Of a stretch of DNA of 64,000 bases, positions 11,201-23,100 are shown piece after piece. A program made the position numbers and the translations under genes. A model generated the notes under the pieces. The model saw only the letters and a list, made by a program, of their open reading frames with translations. It was not told the origin of the DNA and made no database searches. Position 1 is the first letter of the stretch. The number at the start of each line of letters is the position of its first letter. The DNA is from Rhizoclosmatium globosum (Eukaryota; Chytridiomycota; Chytridiomycetes; Chytridiales; Chytriomycetaceae), in the NCBI GenBank assembly GCA_002104985.1, contig MCGO01000031.1:186001-250000 (forward strand). Direction: 5' to 3'.

Positions 11201-14039
11201 TCTGTTTCCAAAAAAAACCGGATTGCCATGAAGATTGTCGCACTATTATGGATTGGAATACACTTTATAACAAAGAGGAATTTTGCTCTTCAGGTGATTG
11301 GAATGATGTTCAATTCAGTGTGTCAGTTTCCGCGAGACGCAACTGAAGAAGGAAGAGAGCACACCTTTGCGTTCTGAAGATCATCAATCAAAGAATTTAC
11401 TGCCAACAATACCATTTATTTGACTGCAGCAACAGAACACTATATTTCAAGTTCCCTTGATTTGGGATTATTGACTGGTCAAGTTAGAGACACAAAGGGA
11501 AGATACTTGGGAATGTTTCCTGACTATATTAAATCCATCAAGAAGCAGGTAAATGCTCAAAAAATGGCAACTGCTGCAAAGAAAGCTGTTGTTACGCAAG
11601 ATGGTAGATCGCCAAAACGGCTTTGAGGTGATGATGACTGTGGTGTGACTGTTGCTGCTGGCCTTTCCAGAGTGACTGAATTATTTCCTTTTTTCCAACA
11701 AGTATGGAATCAAGTTGTTTCTGATGTTCAACAGGTTTGGTGTGGTTTAGTTCTTGTCAATAACTAAACTCTGTTATAGTTGTTGGATCTTTGGGAAGTT
11801 CCAACTTAAGCTCAAAGCGAGTTTTTCAAATCAGAAGCTTGAACAAGTTTAAAGACCTGTTAACAATTCTGTTGCCCAACACTGTGACACCTATCCCATT
11901 CAAGCTACCTTGTCCTCAAACAGCCAAAATCTGTGACTGCGGACGTAACTGTATTGACTCTATTTGTGTTCAACCAAGAGCTTGAAGAGACATAAAACCT
12001 GTTGAAGAACAAGCCAAGCAATTGATAAAATCGTAGCAATCTTAAGCCAAAAGACATCGGAACTAGATTAAGAAGCGTCTGCCAACTTGGATACTCTTTT
12101 CAGTGATTTATGGAATCTAATCAAAGAGCCTTCCATGCCTGAACCCACAGAACCTGTCATTATCACACCTTCTCAAGATTTATTGACTAGAATTTAGTTT
12201 TGTGACTTACTGAAGATGATCGGCTGTCAAATTGATCTTTCAAGTTTCAAACGGCGCGAATTTGTCTGTCAGAAAGCACTGGACTTGCTTGCATAAATAG
12301 AAGAGAAGCACGGAACAAAGCTAGTAGCAAGCGTTCCTCAACAGCACAGCCTACTTAAACATAGTATTATTGCGTAATTTACAATGTTTACCCCTTTTTT
12401 TGAGGAGCTCACTGCCTCCAGCTTGTCCATCTTTGCTATGGTTGTTCTCCCTCTTAATCCAATTTTCAAACAGTTCAATTTATTGACCAAACTATTTTTT
12501 GTTGAATGGCAAGACTCACAGTAGGTTTCTTGGAACAACTAATGGTTCACCTGAAACAACTTGAAGATAGTGCCAGGTGTTCCAGCTTTCCAAATAGTAA
12601 AATGAAACTAAACAGTGGAAGTTAAAATTTGGTGTGAAAGCAGCAATACTATAGTTGCCAGGAATTTCCCTTTTGTGCAATAGAATCATGGAATCCTTTT
12701 TAACTGAAAGCAATTTTTGATTTTTTGCACCCCTTAACTCCCATTTCCAATCACCTTGGAGTATTAGATTCATCACAGCAAACCAGGTGGTAGAGTGGCA
12801 TTCTATTTGAAACCAGAAAAGATTCTCAACAACAACAAGAACAGACCTGAAGAAACAGATAGCAAGCAAATAAATACTTGACATCTCCAAGAAGGCAAGC
12901 AACTTCTATGAATCAACCACTCCCATGGAAACAGACTATGCAGAACCAGCCACAAAGCAGGACAGAAAGAAAAACTATAAAAACGGGGAGGAAGACAGAG
13001 AAGTTCATGGGATCCACTGCCCTTTTCATGAGTGCATTGTCTCTTGTTGTTGGTGATCAGCAACCAGATTCAAGCAAAACACTGGATCAGGCACTTCCAC
13101 CTGATTAATTCTATTTTATTATATGCTTCTTCACAACTGATAAAATAATGGAACATGCAGCTTGTGTTTCAGAGATTTTGGTGTCATACTAAAATTAAAC
13201 GCACTGTTGCAAACCTGGTGGAAAAAGGCCTGGAGGGACTTGTTTGGCTGGTTGTTTGTATAGCAGTGTTGGTGTCAAAACAAAGGCTCAGAAGTAGATA
13301 TTAGTGACAGGCTGGGGTGGTACAGATGAAGTCAACATATTTTTTGCTGTAGATGGTGCTCATCATAGGCTTTTTTGAAGTAGTTTGGTTCAATTGCTTT
13401 GCTTTCTTACAGGTGGGAGCATCAGAACCACAAAGAACTTTGCATTATTGTGGTTCCAGGCCAAAACTGGATAAATCGTTCTGAATATTACACATTGCTC
13501 GTCCACCCCATTGCTCACCCCTTTCCACGGCACCGGCTCCCCCGACCCTCTTGCACCTACTAGTAAGTAAGTAACAGTCTGTACAGTGTTTCTAGTTATT
13601 AGGAAGGGTGAATTAACGCTTGGTTTCTCAGCTGTCTCCCAAAGCTGACTCCACCAAATCCAAAAATCCATTTTGGCGCTCCCGCCACAATATAACCAGG
13701 TAGAATACATACATGGTTGTTAGAATAACTTGGTAGGTTTGGGAGGATGGTGCAGACAAAGGGGATGTAGCGGCTGAAAAAGACATGTTCAATTTTGGAC
13801 GAAAACCACAATAATACAAACTAAAAGAAGAAATTGCAGATAACTCATATGATGACTCCGAAAATGAGTGGACAAAGAAGAAATTGCAAAAACAAAGCAC
13901 CTGGCACCAGTGGATTTCAAGTGGTGCGCTGCAACTAGGAGTTGAAAACTTCTGGGAATTAATTCATCAAGACTCATCCAAGGAATTATTTTAACAACAA
14001 CCCTTATTCTACAAAAATAAGTCAAAAAGTGTATCAACA
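8209..14039. other. gene-poor region with decayed unrecognised coding-like fragments
   Basis: Nearly 6 kb without a recognisable gene. Several short frames read like worn protein. One is 9260-9448 (+), with a charged stretch 'DWTASKWYDEFARRHK'. Another is 10284-10460 (+), with the Cys pairs 'CIKC' and 'CKCLVC'. A third is 10541-10753 (+), with 'CGKCNQ'. Stops interrupt them and no domain is identifiable. The spaced Cys pairs could be remains of a zinc-binding transposon protein, but this is a guess. The segment near 9976-10075 resembles the first bases of the window. Confidence 0.5.
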
Positions 14040-14214
14040 CAACACCTGCTGCATTCAAGAAGGAGGTAAGTGGGGTTGATAGGCATAGTCATTTAGGATA
14101 ATTATGGTCAATAAACTGAAACAAGGTAGTGTCTCTCTCGCTGATAAATAACAACCAAAAAAATATAAGAATGGGTTGTCTTGATTGCGGCTGAGTTTGA
14201 GGTTGCTGTTGATC
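14040..14214 (-). repeat. inverted duplicate of 2703-2868
   Basis: On the minus strand this reads like 2703-2868, ending in 'ctccttcttgaatgcag'. The match covers the whole ~170 bp with scattered changes. The two lie about 11 kb apart in opposite orientation, outside the element copies. Confidence 0.65.
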
Positions 14215-14877
14215 AAAGGGCCAAAAACTTTGAGTACATGGAATTTTTCCACAACCTTTTCAGTTTCAAACCTGATCACTTTGTGAGAAACAAGGACTTT
14301 GATTTCCTGACAATTTGAGGAATAAAATCAATGACTCGTATATAAAGTTGCCACAGGTATTAGATCTTCAAATATTGAAGTAAAAACGTCCACTTCCACC
14401 CCTTCCAAAGGCATCATTCAAATACTGGAACACAACTTCATCTGACTTTCCATCTCCAATCCAATACAACAAAAGAAATCAATACCATCACACCTTAATA
14501 ATGTATGGTAGTGTTCCTGTTAGAGCATGGCTTTACATCAAACTTGCTTGTTCAGCAAAAGGAATTGTTGGAAACTTTTACCACAGGAAATTGTTACAAC
14601 TAAGAAAGGTTACACTGAAAATGGTAATGATGCTAGGATTGTATTTTGGGTGCTTGTAAGAAAGCAATGGGATGTTGATTTACATCGAGCTTCCAAGTTG
14701 CAAAATGCCCCACTATCTGTAATGCAGAGCCAACATGATGAAACTACTGACAAACCTAAAATTTTTAATGTCTAGAAGGAGGAATATTGCCACGCCCGTG
14801 ATTTTCACCCTTTTTGTTTTCAGGCAGCTTCAACATTGTCGAATTAAACTTTGATTGGGAGCAGCTCTTTGACTTAA
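14215..14877. other. non-coding stretch before element copy 3
   Basis: Only one 82-codon frame (14527-14775, +) is open and it has no recognisable motif. I see no regulatory or RNA feature. Confidence 0.5.
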
Positions 14878-17022
14878 TTGCAGGTTGCTTGCCAACCTGT
14901 TTCTGAAAGGGGGGAGTTTGAGGGGGTTGGGTCCACTTTCCTTACAGTTCTATTAATAGATTTCCTGCAGAATTGTGGGTGGGAGACTGGAGTCTAGCCC
15001 ATCATTTTTGATAGTTATCAGATGGGATGATTTAAAACTGATTTAGAATGCCTAATGTTACTGTCGTTGTTGATGAGGTGGAGACTATTTATTCAGAGCA
15101 TTCTACCAAATAAACGTGAAATGGTAAATTTGTAAAGACACAGCAAAAAGCAGGTGGAATCCTTATGCTTTGTGTGCTACTTACTCAGTTGGATGGGGAG
15201 ATGTTGTGTTAGTGGGAATCAATGCAGTGGGGGACTTTCAAACGTGCAAAAAGACATGAAATTTTCCGAAATCTGCTTTTTGAATCCAAAAGTGAACCTC
15301 TACCTTGCTTTTCAATTCCACGTTTTGGTTTTGCAATTCAATTTTGTTGGTGTCTATTTCACCACCAAAACCGCTATGAAGAAACACTACAATAGGCTGC
15401 GGTTCAAAACTGCAACTCTGACCTTATACAGGAATAGAGCAATTTTATAGTTGGCTGGAAAGTGTTCCAGTTGATTATGGGGCTTTTGCTGTCTTTTGGG
15501 CACTTGTCCTCTTGTTCTGGACCACTTTCAATAATGCAGCGATCAAGAGTTATAAAGCGTTTAGTGAGCAATATCACTCAAGACAATGCACAACTACCTC
15601 ATCATTTACGTGATTGAATTAGTTGTTGAAAAGAAGGAACTCAGCAGTCAGGATGCTTAAATAAAGCATTTTGATTCCCTCTGTTAGAAGTTTGAAACAG
15701 CAGTCAGAAAGAATAACTGTAAATTCTTTTATTGAAACACAAGACAGAAAATCATAAAAAAAACAATAAGAGGAAGAAGCCTCTGTTGACTCCTCTGGGA
15801 ATCAAGAGAGGCTTCACCCCTTAGGGCAAAAGCACAGCTGGGAGACTGGTTATGGCTTGTTACTATTGTATATATCAATATCTATCTCTATTCTATATAT
15901 TCTGATCTATTTTTGTTAATGTATAAATATCTATGGTATAACTATATATCTGCATCAATATATATCAAGCCCCAGTCTCCCAACTCAGCTGATGTATTCT
16001 TTAAGTTATATAAGCTATAGTGCCAAGAATCTGTGTAAGTCTGATGAGGCACACAAGTTATTCTTCACAGTTATGAAAAGTATTTGATCTGTATCTATAA
16101 TATTTATAAAGTATGTAGAACTATTTTGTTTATCAATATATATAGAATATGGGTATAGAATATAGCTGACTTATCCAGGTGTGTGCACCCACCCAAAAAA
16201 GTGGTGAGAGAATGGTGGGAGAGGTGCTCTTCTTATTCTTTTTTGGAAGTCCAATTTTTGGGGAAATTTTTTTAGAATGGAGATGGTATGCAGAAGGTGC
16301 ATACTCATGGCTCCCAAGCCATTAACACTCTCACTGACTCCAACTCTACCAATACTGGTCCAATTCAGACCATTACAAATTCATTGGAAAGCTCTTAATG
16401 CGCTCTACGCAGTCGCACTATTTTTACGCTGTGATCGTGGGTATCTCAGAAGCTGAATATTCCCCAGCTTTGGATTCAACAGAGTCCTGCTCTCTCTATC
16501 TGTTTTATTAAGCTGAAGTAATTCAGGAGGCTCTAAAGTGCTTCTAGGTAAGTGATGGAGATGGCATGCAGAAGGTGCATGCTTTCTTGGCTCTGGAGCC
16601 ACCCTATTTTCAGTGCCACCCACTTTAAAAGTAAAATATCTATGCCAAATCTCATTAAAACATCTTCCTTTTAACAAAACTTGAAAGCTCTAAACGAGCT
16701 CTTTACGTTGATACCCAACATTATAGGTCAATTATTGTGTTTGTCACCTTTAAACAAATTCATTACTGTAACTCCAGCTAGAAGTATCGGATTTGGATGA
16801 TTTTTAATTCATTAGAAAGCCACAAACTAGCTCTTTATAAATCCTTTACCACGCGGTGTAAATTGTGTGTATTGAGAGTTTCCACTGCTGTCCAACACTA
16901 AAGCCATTCCACAATTGTTACTCGTTCAAGAAGCTGATAAATTTAAATATTTGCAAAGAAACTCCACAATTAGCAACCTGCTATGTGAGAAGAACAAAGT
17001 GGCTCGAACGTATGACTCTAGT
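14878..17022 (+). mobile_element. element copy 3 (full length)
   Basis: A 2145 bp copy from 'ttgcaggttgcttgccaacc' to 'gtatgactctagt'. It contains the 7 bp stem/5 nt loop hairpin at 14881-14899, a short hairpin ('gaagcctct' at 15776 pairing with 'agaggcttc' at 15807), an AT-rich palindrome and two ~281 bp tandem units. The base after 'ctctag' is T in all three copies. The copy ends about 160 bp beyond the dynein stop codon, so the dynein 3' UTR probably lies in the short AT-rich gap 17023-17179. Confidence 0.85.
15835..15991. repeat. AT-rich inverted-repeat structure inside copy 3
   Basis: 'cagctgggagactgg' at 15835-15849 pairs with 'ccagtctccc' at 15972-15981 and 'cagctg' at 15986-15991. 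The ~120 bp between them is almost wholly A/T with repeated 'atatatc' text. The same 'gggagactgg' word also occurs near the 5' end of the element (about 14988). Confidence 0.65.
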
Positions 17023-17179
17023 TAAAACACTTGAACCAAAATTAATGAAATAAGAAAAAGTCTTTGTTTGTTTCCCTTATCATCCATGACATATTTATAT
17101 AATTATTTTTTAGAATGACGGAAATTTATTAAGTATCACAACAAATTATTTATTCATTAAGTTCTATATAAAATAAAAA

Positions 17180-20100
17180 TTAAGAAGTTGCACATAATAG
17201 AGCTACTCCTCTTAAAATCCAATAATCTGGACTTTGTACTGTCTTCAGTTCAACTGTGAATACAAAATTTAAATCAGTACGTCTTGGACGCCTGTAAACA
17301 GGAGCATTGTACAGCTTTGGGTCTCCTTCATCCTGAGTAAAGATAGCTGAAACATGAATCACGGGCATAAGCTGATACAAAATTTTGGGAAGTGACTCAG
17401 TCAATCTGATATTCTTCCTATCCCATCCAGCTCCTTCAATAAAAAGCCCATGAATATATACACCTTCTGCTGGAGGAGCAGTGATATCCTCTTTCATCTG
17501 TTTCATTACTTCACACGCAAGTTTAACTCCATCCAAGGCCCAGTTTTGTGCCTGATGGGCACGTGTAATTTCTTGACGTACAGCTGTTAAAAATCCTTGA
17601 GCATTAAAGAATCCTGAGAGCCAGAAGACCAGTGGCCGACCATCAAAGCACCATGTTTGGAATTGTGCTATGCGTTGAAGCATTTCTGAATACCAAAGTC
17701 CCAGAGTTGCACTTTGCCATGAGACTTTTGTCCAAGTATTAGGAACACGAGCATCATATAAGGCATCCAAGGCATCTTGCAGTTGTGAACTCATGATAAT
17801 TGTGCCATCAATGGCAAGTTTCAGGTCATTTAACGTAACCCGCACAATACTCATCACCACTTGCATTCGATCAATTTCTTGAGCCAAGAAAATGTTAAGT
17901 GGTTTTAAGCCTCCTTGTTTGTTAATGGCTGGTTTTGTTTTGTTTTTATCAAAGTCTTCTGGAAGTTTGCTCAAATAATCATTTGCCATCCTCTTGACTG
18001 TGTCTTCACGGGTTTCACCTCCACCTGTGTTTGAATCTTTTGGTTGAATAGACATTATAGTGTCTAGACGCAGTCATATGTCAGTTCAATGATGAAGCAT
18101 TCATTTAATTCACTCACCCAACATTCCTTGGGAAACTTTTGTGGAGTAGGAAATATCAGCATTGGGATGAAGACCAAATACATCAGGTGTGTCCACAAGA
18201 GGCAATGACTCAATAGAAGCTCGATAATCTTCAACATTCTTCAAATGAGGAATGACATAGCCTTTGTAGAACATGAATGTGTCCAAGAACATGTGGTCAC
18301 CAAACCACACTTTACCATATGTTGTTAATAGGCGGCTGTGATCAAGATTAGAAAAAATGAGACAAAAAGTTGAGACCTACCGATCAAAATCGTCTGTGAC
18401 TCTTCCACCATAATGTACTTCACAGAACATGTAACGAGCTGTAGTCCAAGAAATTCCAGCTTTTGGAGATAACTCATCTACATGGTTTTGTACAAACTGC
18501 ACTGAAGCTGCCAAGTCAGATTGATTGAATTCATAAGGAATGTTCCATCCAAGAGGTCCAAACTTTCTCCTCTCTTGTACAACTGAATGCAGAAATGCCA
18601 GACCATAAGGAGTGGTTTGTACTGTGGCCTTGCACTCATATCTAACATATCTTGAGTGAACCATGCATAAGTACGTTTTAAACCAGCTTTTACACCTTGT
18701 GGTGGTTCATTGGTAAACTTAATGGATGTTTGTAAGAATGTAATAGGGAATTTAGGACTGATATCAACTGTGATCCACAGTCGGAATTTTTCATGGACAT
18801 TTTCTGTGTCTAGAACAGAAGAAAGAAGCTCATCCATAAATGGCAATCCCAAATGACAATTTTGTAACAGGGCCCATCCTCCATTTACCATGAAAGTTTG
18901 AAGCAATTTCCTTGCGTGCACTTCTTGACCTTGTCCCATTGAAATGGCTTTAATATCAGTTTTGTACTTCTTGCATAATTTTCAATATCAGCAGAAGGGT
19001 CAGATCCTTGTGAAAGCAAGCAAATCATTGGAGTTCTGTTATCTGACTCTGTCAGTAATGCATCCAAATCCAAAATCTGAGATTCAGCAAATCTTGTTCC
19101 CAAAGAACCTGCAATATATTGTTTTGCCATCATAATAGTTCTGTCAAGACACCAAGAACGCACAAGCAAGAATCTTCGAAATGTGTCTAATGAGTTGTGA
19201 TATCCACTTGGCAACATTTCATTTTCTGGAGCATCCTTTTCATACCATGCTTTCCAAGCTTTTTCATTCTTGCCAACTTGGTTTAGAACTCATTGAAACC
19301 TGGCATCTTGCTCAAGGCACTAAATTGAGCCAAGTTATGTCTGGAATCCAATTGAAGGGTTTTTTGACAACAGCATTAATATCTAAAGCAGCACCTCCCT
19401 TGATAAGGCAGCGGAACTCTTCATGGGTCAATTTACCCATAAAGATATCAATTTTAAGGGCAAGCAACAGCACAAACAAAACTTTGTGAACTTCATACAG
19501 ACCACGTGACATGTAGGCAAATGCTCTGAAGGTACAGTACTCAATAATATTTTGGATACGTTTACTTGGAATTGGCGATGGTGCTCCTTTTTCCATACTC
19601 TCGTCAAAGAGACCCAAAAACTGCTTTAATGATGTTTGATACATGACATTGACCATGCTCATTTCTGCAATCAAGAAGTAGATAATACTTCCTCGGGAAG
19701 CAACTGGACGATACTCTTCTCTTGCAATGGAGATCTTCTTTTGAGTATCAGCTGCAACAACAAGCTTTTCATTGACTTCCTCTGCAGTAGTTTTTGTGAC
19801 AGCCAATACTTCAATCAAAGATTCATCATCAACAAGGACCCTTTGTAGATGTCAAACGATGCAACAAATTGTCTTCTAATTGCTTCATCTTTCTTTTGTT
19901 GGAGTTAACTTCTTCCATAAGCTTTGCACGTTCAATTTCAAGTTCTTGCTTTTCTCTTAGAATAACACGACCCAATAATTGTTCTTCAAGACCTTTGGAT
20001 GTGACGTGAAATCAATAATACTTGTTTTTGCATATACTTCTGGATTATAGTTTGGATTTGGCAATTTTGTGGTGAAGAACAAGTAGAAGCCATCAACAAA

Positions 20101-23100
20101 GTCCACTTCTTTGTCTCCAAAAACAACTTTCCAGGCGCGACCAGCTTTGATCAGTTCTTCCAGAATATTATCAAGAGTGGGGTCCAATGCTTCCTCTACA
20201 TCCTCAATCAATAATGGTCGGCCTTGACTAACACAATCTTCAACTGCTGACGGAAGTATTTGTTAGTCAAAGTAGTAACTTGCAGCTTGTTATTTGCTTC
20301 GCGATTTTTAATCCAAGCTTTTGCCTGAGTTTGTGGATCAATTAAGAGTGGGAATCGCGTTCCTGTTATAGCAGTCAGTAAACCAGCCATGATATTAAGA
20401 TTAGATAGTACCTTTTGTCACAATGATACCATTTTGAGTGGAAAGTTCATCAGTTGGCAAACCTTGAATATTCCATTCCCCAACTGTAGTATTATCAACT
20501 AGAAGCCCAATAATATCAAGTCTTCACTGTGGGGAATTTTTCTGCGACCAAGTTCTTTCTTCCAGCTGTCTAACATTTGTCCTCTGAATGTTTGATTGAA
20601 CGGACCACTATATGACAAGAAAGCAACTGCCAAAATGATATCACCAACCAATCTACCAATGCGTTCTGCAAATTCTTTACTTGAATGGTCCATCGATCTT
20701 TTTCACCTTTTAAGCCTGAAATCAAAGCTGTGGCAGCAGTCATCTTTCGCTTACAACCATCTGCATCTGCTTGAAGAGCTTGTTTCTGACCAATGGCATT
20801 TCGGTAGTTTTCATTAAAGATATCTAACTCAGCTTGTTTTTCATCAAGCATTGCTTGTGCTTTGTTCAAATCATTCATAGCAATTGTCAACTTAGCTTCT
20901 TGGACAATTAAATTTGCCTTCAAAGGAATTACTTTTTTGTTGATGGAGAAGTAGAAAGCCATGGCTCGAACCCAAGACGCAAGACCTGCAACATCTCCTG
21001 ATACTTTTTTGGCACCTTCCAAGTTGAAGTCAGGCATTTCAAGCAATGGCTCTAACAGTTCAACAGTCTCTTCATTGATTTCATCTTTTCCAAAGGTGGT
21101 TAATGAAACCAAGAAATCAGATGCAGACATCAACTTGAGGGATTCAGACCAGGAAGGTTTAGCACAAGGCTTATCAGGATCTTGAGTAACTGGATCAATC
21201 TTCCTCTTTTGCAGAATAAGCACACCATCCATAATTCTCATGATAAGGTGTGGAGGTTTAGCAAGCTTTCTACTGTAGAAATATGTGAAGCTTGAATGGA
21301 GTTAAGTGCATTTGTTGCCTCTTCCAAGCTGGTTTAGCAGCCTCTAATTGAGACTCAGCATAACTTTATCAGCTTTGATTGCATTAGCAATTCCTTCTGA
21401 TTTTGTTTTCACTTTGAGAACAGCATCTTTACCTTTTCTGCAGCAGCAGTGGAAGCTGTCACTTCAGTCAACACAGCATCAGCAGCTTTGGAAGCCACTG
21501 CCAAATCTTTCTCCTTAACAACAAGTGCTCTTGAAGAACAGCAACAGACTTTGAAGCTTCAATCAGTTTTGACAGACCCATATTCATACGATCTGAAGAA
21601 CCACCAACTTCTGTACGTTTTTCAATGTATAAGTTTTTGTAAGATCCCAAGAAGGATAAATAGGATTTAGGAGTGACGTGAGTTCGACGACGGAATTGGG
21701 AGAAGTAATTGTCACAAGCTTCTGTCACCAAGTCGTGAACATATGCCATATGATAGACTACTTCTTTTTTGACTGTTTCAGAACAAACAATTTCCATTTC
21801 TCCTAAGAATTTCTCTGCAACAGCTCTTAAAGCCTCATTGGGCCAACGTGTAACCAATCCATTGTGCAACCAGAAATAAGACCGGGAACTTCAAAGACCG
21901 GTTTCGGAATTTATCTCCCACTGGAAAAATGTATGTTAGCTGTGACAGACCGGACTTTAATGTAACAAACCTGGTGAAAAGCACAGAACACATGGAGGTT
22001 GGCTTTAACACGATCAATAAAAAATTGCCAAAGGTTTTCAATTGAGTCAAGGACTGTTGGACGTGCTTTCTTTAGTGCACCTCGAAGGTCTGAAGCAATC
22101 CCAATCACTTCATCCTTAGGGAACAAGTTTGTAACTTCTCCAGACGTAAGAATGTTGTTAATATACCCAAGGAATCCTTCCTCCTTATTTCATTGTCAGT
22201 GAAAATAAAAGTCATTGACTTTCCACTTGCTCCTGCAATCTTGAACATAAATTTTAAGTCTTCCATCAAATTGGAAGTACTTAATTCTTGGAAATAGCAA
22301 TTTGGAATACTTGGCTCTTTGCAATGAAAGCTGCCAGTTTCGTCAGAGACTGTTTTCCAGATCCTCCAACTCCAACCAGAAGTGCACTTCCTCGAGCAGT
22401 ACGAATAATGCGAGAGATTCTGACAATGTGACGCATAGCATCCTCAAAGAGCACAAGGTCCATTTTTGATCCACGAACATTTTCGTTATACTGTTTCATA
22501 TAATCATTCAATCTAACTCTAAGCACTTCAAAGCTGGGGACTTTTTCATAAACTTTGATGGCTTCCAAATCAATTTCAACTTCAGGGTCATCAATCTCAG
22601 GTGGCTCTCTCAAAAATCAACGAACAGACTTTTCGAGCCAACGACAGGAATGAAATCCTCTCCTACCTCTTTTCCAACAATATTGCATTGAGCTTTGTTG
22701 AACCAATCCACGTCCTCTGCAGTGATAAACCGATCTGGAATAACTCTGGAACATTCATGTTCCCATAAACACATTAGCATCTTGGTGTTACTAATTTCTT
22801 CAGCATGAGAGTTTAACATTCCCTCAACAATACGACTCAAATCTCGCAAGTTGAAAATGTAATGGAATTTGGCAGGTGTCGGAAGCATCTTTGTCTTTGT
22901 TTGTTGCCACAGCCGTCGAGTTATTCCTGGCAATCTAGCAGCAAGGGCGCAGACGTCTTCAGTAAATTTTCGCGCTTCGCAGAAATGTCCTTCAAGCATG
23001 GTTCCAAAAATTCTGTCCACAGACACATCGGACGGAATTGTACAATTCAAAACAAAGAATTGACGTTTCAAACGACTTGGAATATCGTTACGTCCACCTC

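Noticed and set aside
8209..14039. endogenous giant-virus or ssDNA-virus insertion
   Set aside because: No capsid, polymerase, Rep or helicase motif was found; the fragments with Cys pairs are too short and broken to assign.
15154..15450. 98-codon frame in copies 1 and 3
   Set aside because: It is broken in copy 2 and contains a low-complexity palindromic text, so it is not under visible coding constraint.
14878..17022. piggyBac-type insertion, because TTAA-like words flank copy 3
   Set aside because: The other two copies lack TTAA flanks and the element has no matching terminal inverted repeats.
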